Origin: Erythrobacter sp.
Lineage (GTDB): Bacteria > Pseudomonadota > Alphaproteobacteria > Sphingomonadales > Sphingomonadaceae
Length of the DNA: 64,000 nt
Reading direction: 5' to 3'
NCBI GenBank assembly: GCA_025698865.1
Contig: JAILWQ010000001.1
Coordinates: forward strand, 682,001-746,000
This document shows positions 10,122-19,116 of this stretch, one piece after another (position 1 is the first letter of the stretch; every line of letters starts with the position of its first letter). The translations under genes were made by a program, and so were the position numbers. The notes under the pieces were generated by a model that saw only the letters and a list, made by a program, of their open reading frames with translations, did no database searches and had not been told where the DNA came from.

Positions 10122-10206
10122 GCCTGCCCCTGACGCCGGATCCACCTCGTCAAAGAAGCGGAACTCCGCTCCCGATCCTCCGTTGCGAAAACAACAGGAG
10201 CTGAAA

Positions 10207-11181
10207 ATGACGAAGTATCTGGCGCTGAGCGTCGCGGCCACCGCAGTGGCTGCTGGCGGTTCGCTGTCGGCATCGATCCGCGACGGCGGTCAGGAATTGA
10301 ACATTAGGCAGGATACCGGTCAATCGCGATCGGCGATGGCCGAGGCCCAGCCGAACCCGGCATCCGGCATGACCATGTCCGATCCGGGCGTGGACGATGC
10401 ACCGGCCGGGCCAGAAGAAAGTGAGGCCGAGCCGGGGCAGGTTTCCGGAGAGAACGGAACTGCCTCACAATCCGTCCGCCTTGCCGAACGCGAGCAAGCC
10501 ACTGGACGGAGCGATAGCCGGACGCTGGCCGAGCGGCGTCGCATCGCGGCCCCGTCCCGCAGGGTCCGCGCCGACGACGGCATCCTTCGCGGCTTCAGCA
10601 GGGGCGTGACGGCAGGCTGCCCGGCCCGCTTCACCAGCCGCAACGGCGATTGCACCATTCCGGCCGCATCGCGCGACGAGCGCCCTCTGTTCGGCACGCG
10701 CTACACCCCCGCCATGTTCGGTTATTCCCAAGACCCGGAAGGCCGCTACACCTATGCCGACGGCTATCTCCTGCGCCTCGGCGAGAGCGGATCAGTCGCC
10801 GGCTATCTTCCGCTGCCGGGCGGCGCGCTCGCACCGGGCAGGCGCTGGCCGGACACCTATCGCAGCTATCCCGTGCCCGGCTATTACGTCGATTATTACG
10901 GGCTCGGCGGGCCGGACTATTATCGTTACGCCGACGATGTGATCTACCGGATCGATCCGGAGACATCGACCATCCAGTCGGTCGCAGCCCTGCTCACGGG
11001 TGATACCTTCACCATCGGAAAGCGCGCCCCGGACGGATACGACGTCTACAACGTGCCCTATCCCTATCGCGAGGAATATCGCGACACCGCGCAAAGCACC
11101 TATCGCTACGCCGACGGCCATATCTACAGGATCGACCGGCCCACCGGCACCGTTACGGCAACGATCGATCTTCTCATCTGA
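10207..11181 (+). CDS. Secreted protein with YADG-x-IYRID repeats, function unknown
   Basis: A 324-residue protein of no recognised family. A strong AGGAG precedes the ATG at 10207. Residues 1-22 form a probable signal peptide. Residues 23-150 are low complexity, rich in Ala, Glu, Ser and Arg. The C-terminal 150 residues are Tyr/Pro/Gly rich and contain three related units: YTYADGYLLRLG, YYRYADDVIYRID and YRYADGHIYRID. Each is followed by a short hydrophobic strand. This looks like a repeated beta-hairpin module in a periplasmic or surface protein, somewhat like RcnB-type Tyr/Pro-rich periplasmic proteins, but I cannot assign it. Its stop codon overlaps an upstream candidate ATG of the FAS1 gene, which implies one operon. 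Confidence 0.75.
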   Translation: MTKYLALSVAATAVAAGGSLSASIRDGGQELNIRQDTGQSRSAMAEAQPNPASGMTMSDPGVDDAPAGPEESEAEPGQVSGENGTASQSVRLAEREQATGRSDSRTLAERRRIAAPSRRVRADDGILRGFSRGVTAGCPARFTSRNGDCTIPAASRDERPLFGTRYTPAMFGYSQDPEGRYTYADGYLLRLGESGSVAGYLPLPGGALAPGRRWPDTYRSYPVPGYYVDYYGLGGPDYYRYADDVIYRIDPETSTIQSVAALLTGDTFTIGKRAPDGYDVYNVPYPYREEYRDTAQSTYRYADGHIYRIDRPTGTVTATIDLLI

Positions 11182-11192
11182 TGGAGAGCGCC

Positions 11193-11789
11193 ATGTCCTC
11201 TCGTTCGCTTCTGGCCTCGACCCTCTGCGGAGCGGCAGCTCTGGCGATCAGCGCCTGCAGCCCGGCCGACGACACGCCTTCGACCGAGAGCGCGTCGACG
11301 GCGGAAGACACCGGCAACACGCTCGCCGGAGTGCTGAACGGAATGACCGGGTCGGATCGCGTTCGCGAGGCGCTCGAGGAGGCCGGACTCGTCTCGCTGC
11401 TCGACGGATCGGGCGCCTACACCCTGCTCGCCCCCGACGATGCCGCGTTCGAGGCTTTGGGAGAGCCCGGCGAACGACTGATCGAGGACGATCAGCGACC
11501 GTTTCTGATCGGCCTGCTGCGTACTCACATCCTGCCCGGAACGGTGACCACCGAAGCCATCGAAGCCGCCCTCGACCGGCGGGGCGGCAGCGTCGAAATG
11601 ACGACACTGGGTGGCGGCACGGTCACCTTCTCGCGCGATGACGACGATGCGCGGACCATCATTGTCACCGGTCCGGACGGCGTGTCCGCCCGGCTGTCCG
11701 GATCGGCGGTCGCCGCGAGCAACGGCGCGGTCCTCCCGATCGACAGGGTTCTCGGGATCGGCGTCGAGCCGGCGCCGTCCGACCAGTAA
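11193..11789 (+). CDS. Fasciclin (FAS1) domain lipoprotein
   Basis: A 198-residue exported lipoprotein. The signal ends ALAISAC with Cys22, followed by an acidic Ser/Thr/Glu linker. Residues 45-190 match one FAS1 adhesion domain: ALEEAGLVSLLDGSGAYTLLAPDDAAF (H1 region), the LLRTHILPG motif, and a terminal SNGAVLPIDRVL (H2 region). The start at 11193 with GGAG six bases upstream is preferred to the ATG at 11181 that overlaps the previous stop. It is probably co-transcribed with the repeat protein. It converges on tamB with only seven bases between the stop codons. Confidence 0.9.
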   Translation: MSSRSLLASTLCGAAALAISACSPADDTPSTESASTAEDTGNTLAGVLNGMTGSDRVREALEEAGLVSLLDGSGAYTLLAPDDAAFEALGEPGERLIEDDQRPFLIGLLRTHILPGTVTTEAIEAALDRRGGSVEMTTLGGGTVTFSRDDDDARTIIVTGPDGVSARLSGSAVAASNGAVLPIDRVLGIGVEPAPSDQ

Positions 11790-11796
11790 ACCCCCG

Positions 11797-14700
11797 TCAG
11801 TAGTCCCGGCGAACCTGCGCCAGAATGCTTTCCCGCCCGATCGTCGAGACCGAGGCGAGCAGCGCCAGCCAGCTGGTGATGCGGAATTCGGCCTCCGTCG
11901 CGCTGTATCCGCGCCCGTCGGTGATCAGTTCGACGTAGAAGCGCCGCCCGAAATTCTTGCCCAGCGCGATGCCGGTGCCCCTGTTTCGCGCAGGATCGGC
12001 CGAGACCAGCCGCAGCCGGTCGAGGCCGATCGCGGTCCGCAACTGATTGATCGGATCGAGACCGCCCCCGCCCCGCAGGCTTGCCAGCGCGGAGCCGAGC
12101 TGGAGCGCATCGGTCGCGGACAGCGACGTGATCGAGCCGCCGAACAGCAGCCGCGCGAGGATTTCCTCCTCGGGCAGCGCCGGGGTGGAAGCGAAGGTGA
12201 CCTCCGGCTCCTGCGCCGTACCGGCGACGCGCACCTCGACCTCCAGAGTGTCGGTGTCGGTCTCCGCCCGGATGTCGAGGCGCGGGTCGATCGGTTCGTT
12301 GACGTCGAACGCGATTTCGCCCCGCGTGATCTCGAAGCGCGTGCCGGCAAAGCTGTAGGCGCCGCGCACCACCTCGGCCTCGCCGCCGATGCGCGGATCG
12401 GCCGTGGTTCCGCGCAGGATGATGTTCGCGCCCCATTCGCTGTCGAGGCCCATCCCGTCGACATCGATCCGGCTGTTCCCGCGCGCATCCACCAGATAGC
12501 GCCACGGGCGGCCCGCCGCCGCGCCGGGGCGCAGATCGTCGGGACGGTTGATCTCGCGCGTGCTGATGCGGGGCAGGCGCATGTCCTGCGCCGCTCGGCC
12601 GAGTTGCCAGCTCGCCCGGTCGATGCGGACCCGCCCGGCGATCGTGCCGCCCAGCCCGTTCGAGACGATCCGCAGCGGCCCGGTGATCGTCGCGTTCAGC
12701 CCGTTGGCGTTGAGCAAATTGGCGTTCTTGGCCGAGGCGCGCAGATCGAGACGCGGTCCGCGGATTTCGGTGAAGCTGCCCTCGACCCGCTCGCCCAGCC
12801 CTCGCAGATCGACGATGCCGCTGCCGCTGACCGTGCCGCCATTCGCCGTGCGCCCGGCGAAGCGGGTGAGGCTGAGCCGCGACCCGGCGAACCGGCCGCG
12901 TGCCGTCACCTCGCGGATGTCAGTGCCGGATATGGAACTGCGCACGCGCAGGGCATCGCTCGCCACCGAGCCGCGCACACGCGGGTCTGCCAGCGTGCCT
13001 GTGGCATCGGCCGCAACCGATATCGGGCCGGTGAGGTCGAAGGCGTCGACCGCTGCCAGCCGCCACAGGCTCTCGGCCGCGCCCTGATACCGCAATTGCG
13101 CGTCGAGCCGGCCGGCCCGCAGGCGCTGGACGAGATCGCCGCTCGCGGGAAGTCCCGCAATCGAGGCCTGAATGCGGCCCTGCCTGATGTCCTCGTTGCG
13201 CAGCACCGCGCGCGCCACCAGCCGATCGGTGTCGAGATCGCCGACCAGCGCGAGATCGACGGGGCGCGAGGACAGGACGAGGCCCGATCGGGTCAGATTG
13301 TCGATCGTCACCTGCGCGGTCCCCTGCGGCAAGGCGCCGGCGCCCCGGTCGTATTCGATGATCCCCGAAATCGTCCCGCCGAGCCCGATATCGCGGACGG
13401 CGAGATCGAGCAGCGACAGCGGCATCTGCGACAGGCGCAGATCGAGCGCGGTTCCCTGCCCGCCGAACCGTCCGCTCGTGATCATTCCGCCGTCGCCGTA
13501 ATTGACCTGGCTGCGCGCAAGCTGCCAGCCGCCGCCCTCCAGCCGGGTCAGCACGGCGCGGCGGGGCATGGTTATGCGCCGGCCGGCGAACTCCCCGCGC
13601 GCGGCGACGGCGATGCGCTGCGGCGTGATACCGGCGTTGAGGTCCATCCGAAAACTGCCGCCGCGCCGGCCCGCCACCGAGGCGTCGACCCGCCCCGCGC
13701 CGTTGCGCAGCTCGCCCTGCGCGGCGAACCGCCCGAGGAACAGCGAGCCGTAATTGAGACCGGCCCCGCGGGCCGTGCCGGAGAAACTCGTATTGCCTTC
13801 CGCGATCAGGCCGCGCCCCTCGATCCTCGCCCGTGCGATCAGGAGCGGGGTCTCGCCTCCGAAGCGGGCGTTGCGGGCGGTCAGTTCGACATCGAGCCCC
13901 TGTCCGCCGCCGCGCGGCTCCAGCCCGATCGTGCCGCTGAGCCCGCCGCCGGACAATGCGAGGTCGCCCGCGACGCCGCCTTGCGCCAGCGTCAGGTCGC
14001 CGCGAACCTGCGTGTCGGTGACGGCGAGGCGCTCGATCGCGATCCGGGTCGGTCCGCCCGGCGGTGCGCTGAGGCCGAGCAAACCCTCGAAGGGCCCGAG
14101 CGTCGATTGCCCCTCGGTCTCGATCCGGAAGCCGCTCTCGCTCGGGGAAATGGCCAGCCGCACGTCGCGCAGACCCGCCGCCGGGAGGGGATTGGCGAAG
14201 ACGAGCACGGCGTTCGGCCCGTCCGGACCGAGCGAGCCTTCGACCGTGAACGGACCGTAATCGACATGGCGCCCCGTGCCCGCGACGCTGGTCGTGCCCT
14301 GTTCCACCCGCCCATCGAGCGTGGCGGTAAGCTTGCTGGCCGCGATGGCGAGGTCGTCGAAAGCGAGCGGCGAGCGGGCGCCGATACGGATGCCGCCGCG
14401 CACGCGGATCGGATCGCCCACCAGATTGGCGATCGTCGTATTGCTCACCGGCGACACGCGGGCATCGACCTCGGCGCGCAGGTCCCACGGGCTCGCGCCG
14501 CCGAAGGTCACGTCGATCCGCGCCGATCCGTTCGCCCGCCCGACATTCTCGAAGGCGAGCTGGCGGGCGCGCAGGTCTCCGACAAAGCGATAGATTCCGG
14601 TCGAGAGATCCCCTCGCAGCGCCAGCGCGGCATTGGTGTCGGGGAAGGCGATCCGCAGATCGTCGGACAGCAGGCGGCTGCCCGTCAGGACGAGCGCGCC

Positions 14701-16026
14701 GCCGATCCGTCCGCGCGCGAGCCGGGGGTCGAGCAGGGCCTGCCCGGTCCGGACCCGCTCGACGCTTGCGGCAAGCGGCAGGCGCCAGCGCGAACCGTCA
14801 TAGGTCGCGGTGCCCCGCTGGGTGAGCCCGGTGACCTGGACCGACCCGCTGACCAGCCGCCCGACGCTCAGCCGGTGGTCGATGGACAGATCCCGGAAGT
14901 CCCCATCGGCCGTGCCGGCAAGCCGGGCATTCTCGAGCCGCAGATTGCCCCCAAAGAGCGTCGGATCAGTCAGGCGCGCGTCGAACGCCAGATCCTCGAC
15001 CCGGTTTTCCGCTAGGTCGACAAGCCCCTCGGCATCGAGCGCAAGCGCCCGGCCACGCAGCGCATAGCTTCCGTCGAACTGGCGGTCGTCGATCGTCGCC
15101 TCGGCCCTGAGGGAAACCGTCTGACCGAGCGCGGAAGCCAGCGCGCCGCTCAGAACGTCGCCGGGTTCGATCTGGCCGAGCAGGCCGAAGCGGCCGGCGC
15201 GGTTGGTGAGGCGGAGGGCGGCGAAGCGTTCCTCCCCCCGGCGAACCACCAGCGCGCCGTCCCAGCGCGACCACGTCCCGTCGCCCACGATCCGCGCGCG
15301 ATAGGCCTCGTCGAGGCCGAGCAGACCCGCCACCGCGCCATCGGCTCCCGCACGGTAATCGAGGCCGAGATCGAAGACGTCGCCATCGGGTTCGGCGTCG
15401 ATGCGGAAAGCGAAGCGGTCGGTCGCCCCCAGCGATCCGCGGGTCGCCAGCATCAATCGCCGATCCTCGACCCGGGCCTGCGCCACGAGATCGACGACCT
15501 GCGGACGCTCGCCCGCGATGCCGGCGGCAAGGGTCAGGCGGTCGATTTCGAGCCGCCCGATGGCGATGTCGAAACCGGGCAGGATCGGTCCGTCATCCTC
15601 GCTCGGAAGGAATTGCGGGATCCGGCTCATCGTGGCGCGGCGGGCGACGAACTCGTCGATCTCCAGCCGGTTGCGCAGCCAGGCGCCGGGGTTCCAGTCC
15701 ACCTCGGCACGCGGGATGGTGAGGAACTCGCCCTGCGGATCGGACAGCACGACATCGTGCAGCACCGCGCGACCGTAGAGATTGCCCTCGATCCGGCCGA
15801 TCCGGATGTTGAGCCCGTTGGGCAGCGTGGTCGCGGCGATGCGGCTGGCAAGGAAGCGCTCGCCCACCGGAGTGTTCAGCACCACCAGCGCGCCGACGAT
15901 CAGCAGCAGCAGGACCGCCAGGATCCCCAGCGACCATCTGGCGAACCTGCCGAGCCGCGAACGCCGACGCGGCGATGCCGCATCGTCCGGCACGGGATCG
16001 ATGTCCGTCACGCTCTCGTCCGCCAT
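11797..16026 (-). CDS. tamB: Translocation and assembly module inner-membrane subunit TamB
   Basis: A 1409-residue AsmA/DUF490-type protein that bridges inner and outer membranes. With TamA it assists outer-membrane protein insertion or phospholipid transport. A positively charged N-terminus (PRRRSRLGRFARW) precedes one membrane helix at about residues 32-52. The periplasmic body is a long series of beta-rich repeats, typical of the hydrophobic groove fold. The last 300 residues carry the conserved TamB domain, including FDVNEPIDPRLDIRA, ALPEEEILARLLFGG and SALASLRGGG, and end in RRDY. Its ATG overlaps the tamA stop by one base (TGATG), so it is translationally coupled. Confidence 0.96.
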   Translation of the reverse strand: MADESVTDIDPVPDDAASPRRRSRLGRFARWSLGILAVLLLLIVGALVVLNTPVGERFLASRIAATTLPNGLNIRIGRIEGNLYGRAVLHDVVLSDPQGEFLTIPRAEVDWNPGAWLRNRLEIDEFVARRATMSRIPQFLPSEDDGPILPGFDIAIGRLEIDRLTLAAGIAGERPQVVDLVAQARVEDRRLMLATRGSLGATDRFAFRIDAEPDGDVFDLGLDYRAGADGAVAGLLGLDEAYRARIVGDGTWSRWDGALVVRRGEERFAALRLTNRAGRFGLLGQIEPGDVLSGALASALGQTVSLRAEATIDDRQFDGSYALRGRALALDAEGLVDLAENRVEDLAFDARLTDPTLFGGNLRLENARLAGTADGDFRDLSIDHRLSVGRLVSGSVQVTGLTQRGTATYDGSRWRLPLAASVERVRTGQALLDPRLARGRIGGALVLTGSRLLSDDLRIAFPDTNAALALRGDLSTGIYRFVGDLRARQLAFENVGRANGSARIDVTFGGASPWDLRAEVDARVSPVSNTTIANLVGDPIRVRGGIRIGARSPLAFDDLAIAASKLTATLDGRVEQGTTSVAGTGRHVDYGPFTVEGSLGPDGPNAVLVFANPLPAAGLRDVRLAISPSESGFRIETEGQSTLGPFEGLLGLSAPPGGPTRIAIERLAVTDTQVRGDLTLAQGGVAGDLALSGGGLSGTIGLEPRGGGQGLDVELTARNARFGGETPLLIARARIEGRGLIAEGNTSFSGTARGAGLNYGSLFLGRFAAQGELRNGAGRVDASVAGRRGGSFRMDLNAGITPQRIAVAARGEFAGRRITMPRRAVLTRLEGGGWQLARSQVNYGDGGMITSGRFGGQGTALDLRLSQMPLSLLDLAVRDIGLGGTISGIIEYDRGAGALPQGTAQVTIDNLTRSGLVLSSRPVDLALVGDLDTDRLVARAVLRNEDIRQGRIQASIAGLPASGDLVQRLRAGRLDAQLRYQGAAESLWRLAAVDAFDLTGPISVAADATGTLADPRVRGSVASDALRVRSSISGTDIREVTARGRFAGSRLSLTRFAGRTANGGTVSGSGIVDLRGLGERVEGSFTEIRGPRLDLRASAKNANLLNANGLNATITGPLRIVSNGLGGTIAGRVRIDRASWQLGRAAQDMRLPRISTREINRPDDLRPGAAAGRPWRYLVDARGNSRIDVDGMGLDSEWGANIILRGTTADPRIGGEAEVVRGAYSFAGTRFEITRGEIAFDVNEPIDPRLDIRAETDTDTLEVEVRVAGTAQEPEVTFASTPALPEEEILARLLFGGSITSLSATDALQLGSALASLRGGGGLDPINQLRTAIGLDRLRLVSADPARNRGTGIALGKNFGRRFYVELITDGRGYSATEAEFRITSWLALLASVSTIGRESILAQVRRDY

Positions 16027-18119
16027 CAGAAGGCCTGCCCGAGCGAAACATAGACCGCGACCGGCGAATCATCGGGATCGGGGTTGATCGGCACACCCAC
16101 ATCGACCCGGATCGGGCCGAAGCCGGTGGTGTAGCGTATGCCGATCCCGGCCCCGATCTTGATCTCGTCGAAATCGGGCGTGACCGACGGGCTGACCGAG
16201 CCTGCATCCACGAAGGGCACGACCGAAACCGCCCCGTCGAACAGACCGGTGCGGATGCGCGCCTCGGCCGCGACCTCCACCAGCGAGCGACCGCCCGAGG
16301 GCTCGCCTACGATGTTGACCGGGCCGATCTCGCGAAAACCGTAGCCGCGAACCGAACCGCCGCCACCGGCATAATACCGGCGCGAAGGCGCGATGGCGCC
16401 GAGCGGGGCGCCCGGAATGGAGCCCACCGCGACGCGGCCGGCGAGCACCACGCGGTCGTTGACCTGCTGGTAATAGCTGCCGTCGATCCGCGCGCGGAGA
16501 TAGAAATCCTCCATCCGATTGCTGCGCGAGACTTCCGGCGAAAGCCGCGCCGACAGGCGGAAACCGCGCGTCGGATCGAGCAGGTCGTCGCTGGTGTCGA
16601 CCTGCGCAAAGCCGGGAAGCGCGGCGACGAAAAAGGTCTCGCGCGGCTGGGCGATGCCATCGACGACCGGCGGGCGTTCGTCGGTGGCGACCAGTTCGAT
16701 GCCGCCCGACCAGCTGACCGGCTTCTGGAACAGCAGGGTCGAAAGCTGTTCGTAGGTGGCGACCAGCGACACGGTCCGCGCATCGAAGGCCGGGCTGTCG
16801 ATCGTGGTGGCGAAGCCGTCGACCGTCAGGACGCGGTCGCGCCCGCCGAAATTGTTCTTGCGGAAAGTGATGCCGGCGAGCTGTTCCTGCGTGCCGACGA
16901 TGCCGCGCAGCCGCAGCGATCCTTCGGGCGGGAAGAGATTGCGATGCTCCCAGCTGGCCTGGAGGCGGATGCCTTCCTCCGAACCGTAACCGATGGCGCC
17001 GGCGATGGTGCGAAGATCGGCCCGCGCGATCTCGACATCCATCGCCACCGTGCCGGGCTCGCCGCCGGCGGGCGGTGCGACCTCGCGCGGAGTGACCGTC
17101 ACCGAAGAGACGAGGCCGGTCGCGGTGATCGCGCGCCGCAGGTCGAATTCGAGCGTGCGCTGATAGACGTCGCCGGGATCGAAGCGGGCAATGGTCGCGA
17201 AATGGCGACCCGACAGGAATTGGGGGTCGTTGCTGGTGATCTCGCCGAACACGTATTTGCCGTTCGGTTCGACCGGGAGCGTGAGATCGCCCTCGACCCG
17301 GTCGTGGTCGATCAGCAGTTCCGGCGCGTCGATCTCGGCAAAGACATAGCCGGTTTCGCCAAGCATCCGGTCGAGATCGGCCTGTTCGGAGACGATCCGA
17401 TCACTGTCCAGCGGGTCGCCCGGGCGGATTTCGAAGCTTTCGCGCAGCACGGCGGCATCGGCCGCGCTCGCCAGATTGCCGAGGTCAATCGCGGCGAAAG
17501 TGTACCGTTCGCCCGGGATCACATCGAATCGCACCACCGGCCGGCGCGCCGTGCCTTCGGCGCCCGGTTCGGTGCCCCCGATGCTGCGCACGACCTGCCC
17601 GTCATAATAGCCATAGACCCTGAGAAGCTCGCCCAGCAGCTCCTCGTCCTCGCGCGCCCGGGCGGCGAGTTGGGCGAGATTGTCCTCGTCGGTGTCGAGT
17701 TCGCGAATCGTCGACAGGGCGGTGAAGCGGTCGACGAAATCCCCGTCCGCGCTGAAGGGCGGTTCCTGCTGGGGGAAGCCGAGGATCAGCTCGTCGGTGA
17801 TCCGCCGCGTATCCGCCTCGCCGAAGGCGACCTGCGGCCCGGCGATCTCCAGATCGGCGAACTCGATGTCGTCCTCGGGCGGCAAGGGTTCCAGCGGAGG
17901 CAGCTCGATCTCGTCCGGCCAGGCCAGCGTATCGCCGGGGAGGGGATCGATCGGAGTGTCCGGGTCCACGACCGGCCCCGCATCCTCGGCCTCCACACCC
18001 TCGGTCCCCTGATCCGCCCAGGCATCCGGATTTTCGACCGCGCTGTCGGGGATGAGGTCCTCGAGCCGCAGATCCTGCGCACACAGCGACGCTGCCTGGG
18101 CGAGTGCGAACACGCCCAC
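16026..18119 (-). CDS. tamA: Outer-membrane assembly protein TamA (BamA/Omp85 family), non-ATG start
   Basis: Omp85-type outer-membrane barrel that works with TamB. After a hydrophobic signal segment ending SLCAQ comes an acidic Pro-rich linker (roughly the next 80 residues). POTRA-like domains follow (for example RYTFAAIDLGNL and GKYVFGEITSNDPQFLSGRH), then a C-terminal barrel with RRYYAGGGGSVRGYGFREIGP and a closing YVSLGQAF. No ATG lies near the expected N-terminus. GTG at 18119 (or 18113) is the nearest accepted start, 31 bases after the bpt stop, but it leaves a short signal peptide. A CTG four codons earlier would give a better one, so the exact start is uncertain. It forms an operon with bpt upstream and tamB downstream. 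Confidence 0.9.
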   Translation of the reverse strand: MGVFALAQAASLCAQDLRLEDLIPDSAVENPDAWADQGTEGVEAEDAGPVVDPDTPIDPLPGDTLAWPDEIELPPLEPLPPEDDIEFADLEIAGPQVAFGEADTRRITDELILGFPQQEPPFSADGDFVDRFTALSTIRELDTDEDNLAQLAARAREDEELLGELLRVYGYYDGQVVRSIGGTEPGAEGTARRPVVRFDVIPGERYTFAAIDLGNLASAADAAVLRESFEIRPGDPLDSDRIVSEQADLDRMLGETGYVFAEIDAPELLIDHDRVEGDLTLPVEPNGKYVFGEITSNDPQFLSGRHFATIARFDPGDVYQRTLEFDLRRAITATGLVSSVTVTPREVAPPAGGEPGTVAMDVEIARADLRTIAGAIGYGSEEGIRLQASWEHRNLFPPEGSLRLRGIVGTQEQLAGITFRKNNFGGRDRVLTVDGFATTIDSPAFDARTVSLVATYEQLSTLLFQKPVSWSGGIELVATDERPPVVDGIAQPRETFFVAALPGFAQVDTSDDLLDPTRGFRLSARLSPEVSRSNRMEDFYLRARIDGSYYQQVNDRVVLAGRVAVGSIPGAPLGAIAPSRRYYAGGGGSVRGYGFREIGPVNIVGEPSGGRSLVEVAAEARIRTGLFDGAVSVVPFVDAGSVSPSVTPDFDEIKIGAGIGIRYTTGFGPIRVDVGVPINPDPDDSPVAVYVSLGQAF

Positions 18120-18150
18120 GGCAGTCTTCAGGCTGGTGCGGAAAGCGGCC

Positions 18151-18993
18151 TCAGCCGGCCAGGCGATACTCAGCAGGCTGACCGTCCTTGCTCGGCAATC
18201 CTTCCCGCTCGCGCGGCGATCCGGGCGCGGTGGCGGCGGCGATAAGGCGCTTCTGCTCTTCCTCGGGCACGCGCTCCCATCCGTTGCGGGTAAGGCGTTC
18301 GAGTGGGCGATAGCGGACCTTGTACTGCATCCGCTGCGATCCGTGGACCCAGTAGCCGAGATACACGTAGGGCAGCCCGCGCTCGCGGGCGCGCCGCATG
18401 TGGTCGAGAATGATATAGTTCCCAAGTCCGGCGCGCGCCTCGTGTTCGGGATCGTAGAAGCTGTAGATCATCGACAGCCCGTCACCCTGAAAATCCGTGA
18501 GGCACGCTCCCACCAGGCGACCCTGTCGCGACCCGATTCCCGGCTCCCGATATTCGATCATGTAGCTCGATACGGGGGAGTGTTCCACCATATCCGCAAA
18601 GTCGGTCTCTTCCATGTGCGTCATCCCGCCGCCGGGGTGGCGAACCGAGAGATAACGCTGGAGCAGCTCGAACTGTTCGGCGGTGGCCCAGGGGCGGCAT
18701 TCGCTCGCCACGAGATCGCCGTTGTTCTTCAGATTGCGCTTCTGCGTGCTGGAGGGCCGGAACTCCTCGGCCACCACGCGGACCGACACGCAGGCCTGGC
18801 AATCGAGGCAGCTGGGGCGATAGGCCACCGTCTGGCTGCGGCGGAACCCGATGCGGCCCAGCGCCTCGTTCAGCTCGTCCGCCGCCTCGCCCTTCAGTTC
18901 CGTGAAGACCTTCCGCTCGGTCTTGCCGGGCAGATAGGGGCACGGGGAAGGCGCGGTGACGAAGAAGCGGGGAAAACGGATCGGGGCCGACAC
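18151..18993 (-). CDS. bpt: Aspartate/glutamate leucyltransferase (bacterial N-end rule)
   Basis: Transfers leucine from Leu-tRNA to N-terminal Asp or Glu, marking proteins for ClpS/ClpAP degradation. The 280 residues match the bacterial ATE1-like family (Bpt). Features are an N-terminal [11 protein letters not shown] segment, the cysteine cluster [24 protein letters not shown], and the C-terminal [14 protein letters not shown]...YVYLGYWV block with the acyltransferase core. The start is GTG at 18993. No ATG is available before residue 120. A palindromic TTAA-N6-TTAA sequence (19073-19086) lies upstream. Confidence 0.94.
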   Translation of the reverse strand: MSAPIRFPRFFVTAPSPCPYLPGKTERKVFTELKGEAADELNEALGRIGFRRSQTVAYRPSCLDCQACVSVRVVAEEFRPSSTQKRNLKNNGDLVASECRPWATAEQFELLQRYLSVRHPGGGMTHMEETDFADMVEHSPVSSYMIEYREPGIGSRQGRLVGACLTDFQGDGLSMIYSFYDPEHEARAGLGNYIILDHMRRARERGLPYVYLGYWVHGSQRMQYKVRYRPLERLTRNGWERVPEEEQKRLIAAATAPGSPREREGLPSKDGQPAEYRLAG

Positions 18994-19116
18994 GGGGGTT
19001 CTGCTGTCCTCTCGTCTGAATCGCTGCGGATTTCGCTATTCAGACGCCCTTATGCATGTTTCGGTCCCACGGTTAAAGTTTCTTAACCACGATTCCGCTT
19101 GGCCCGCCCAGCAACG

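Noticed and set aside
11611-15015. A very long open frame on the plus strand opposite tamB
   Set aside because: High-GC coding sequence leaves the antisense frame open. Its translation is low-complexity Arg/Ala/Asp/Pro with no domain, while the minus strand gives a full TamB.
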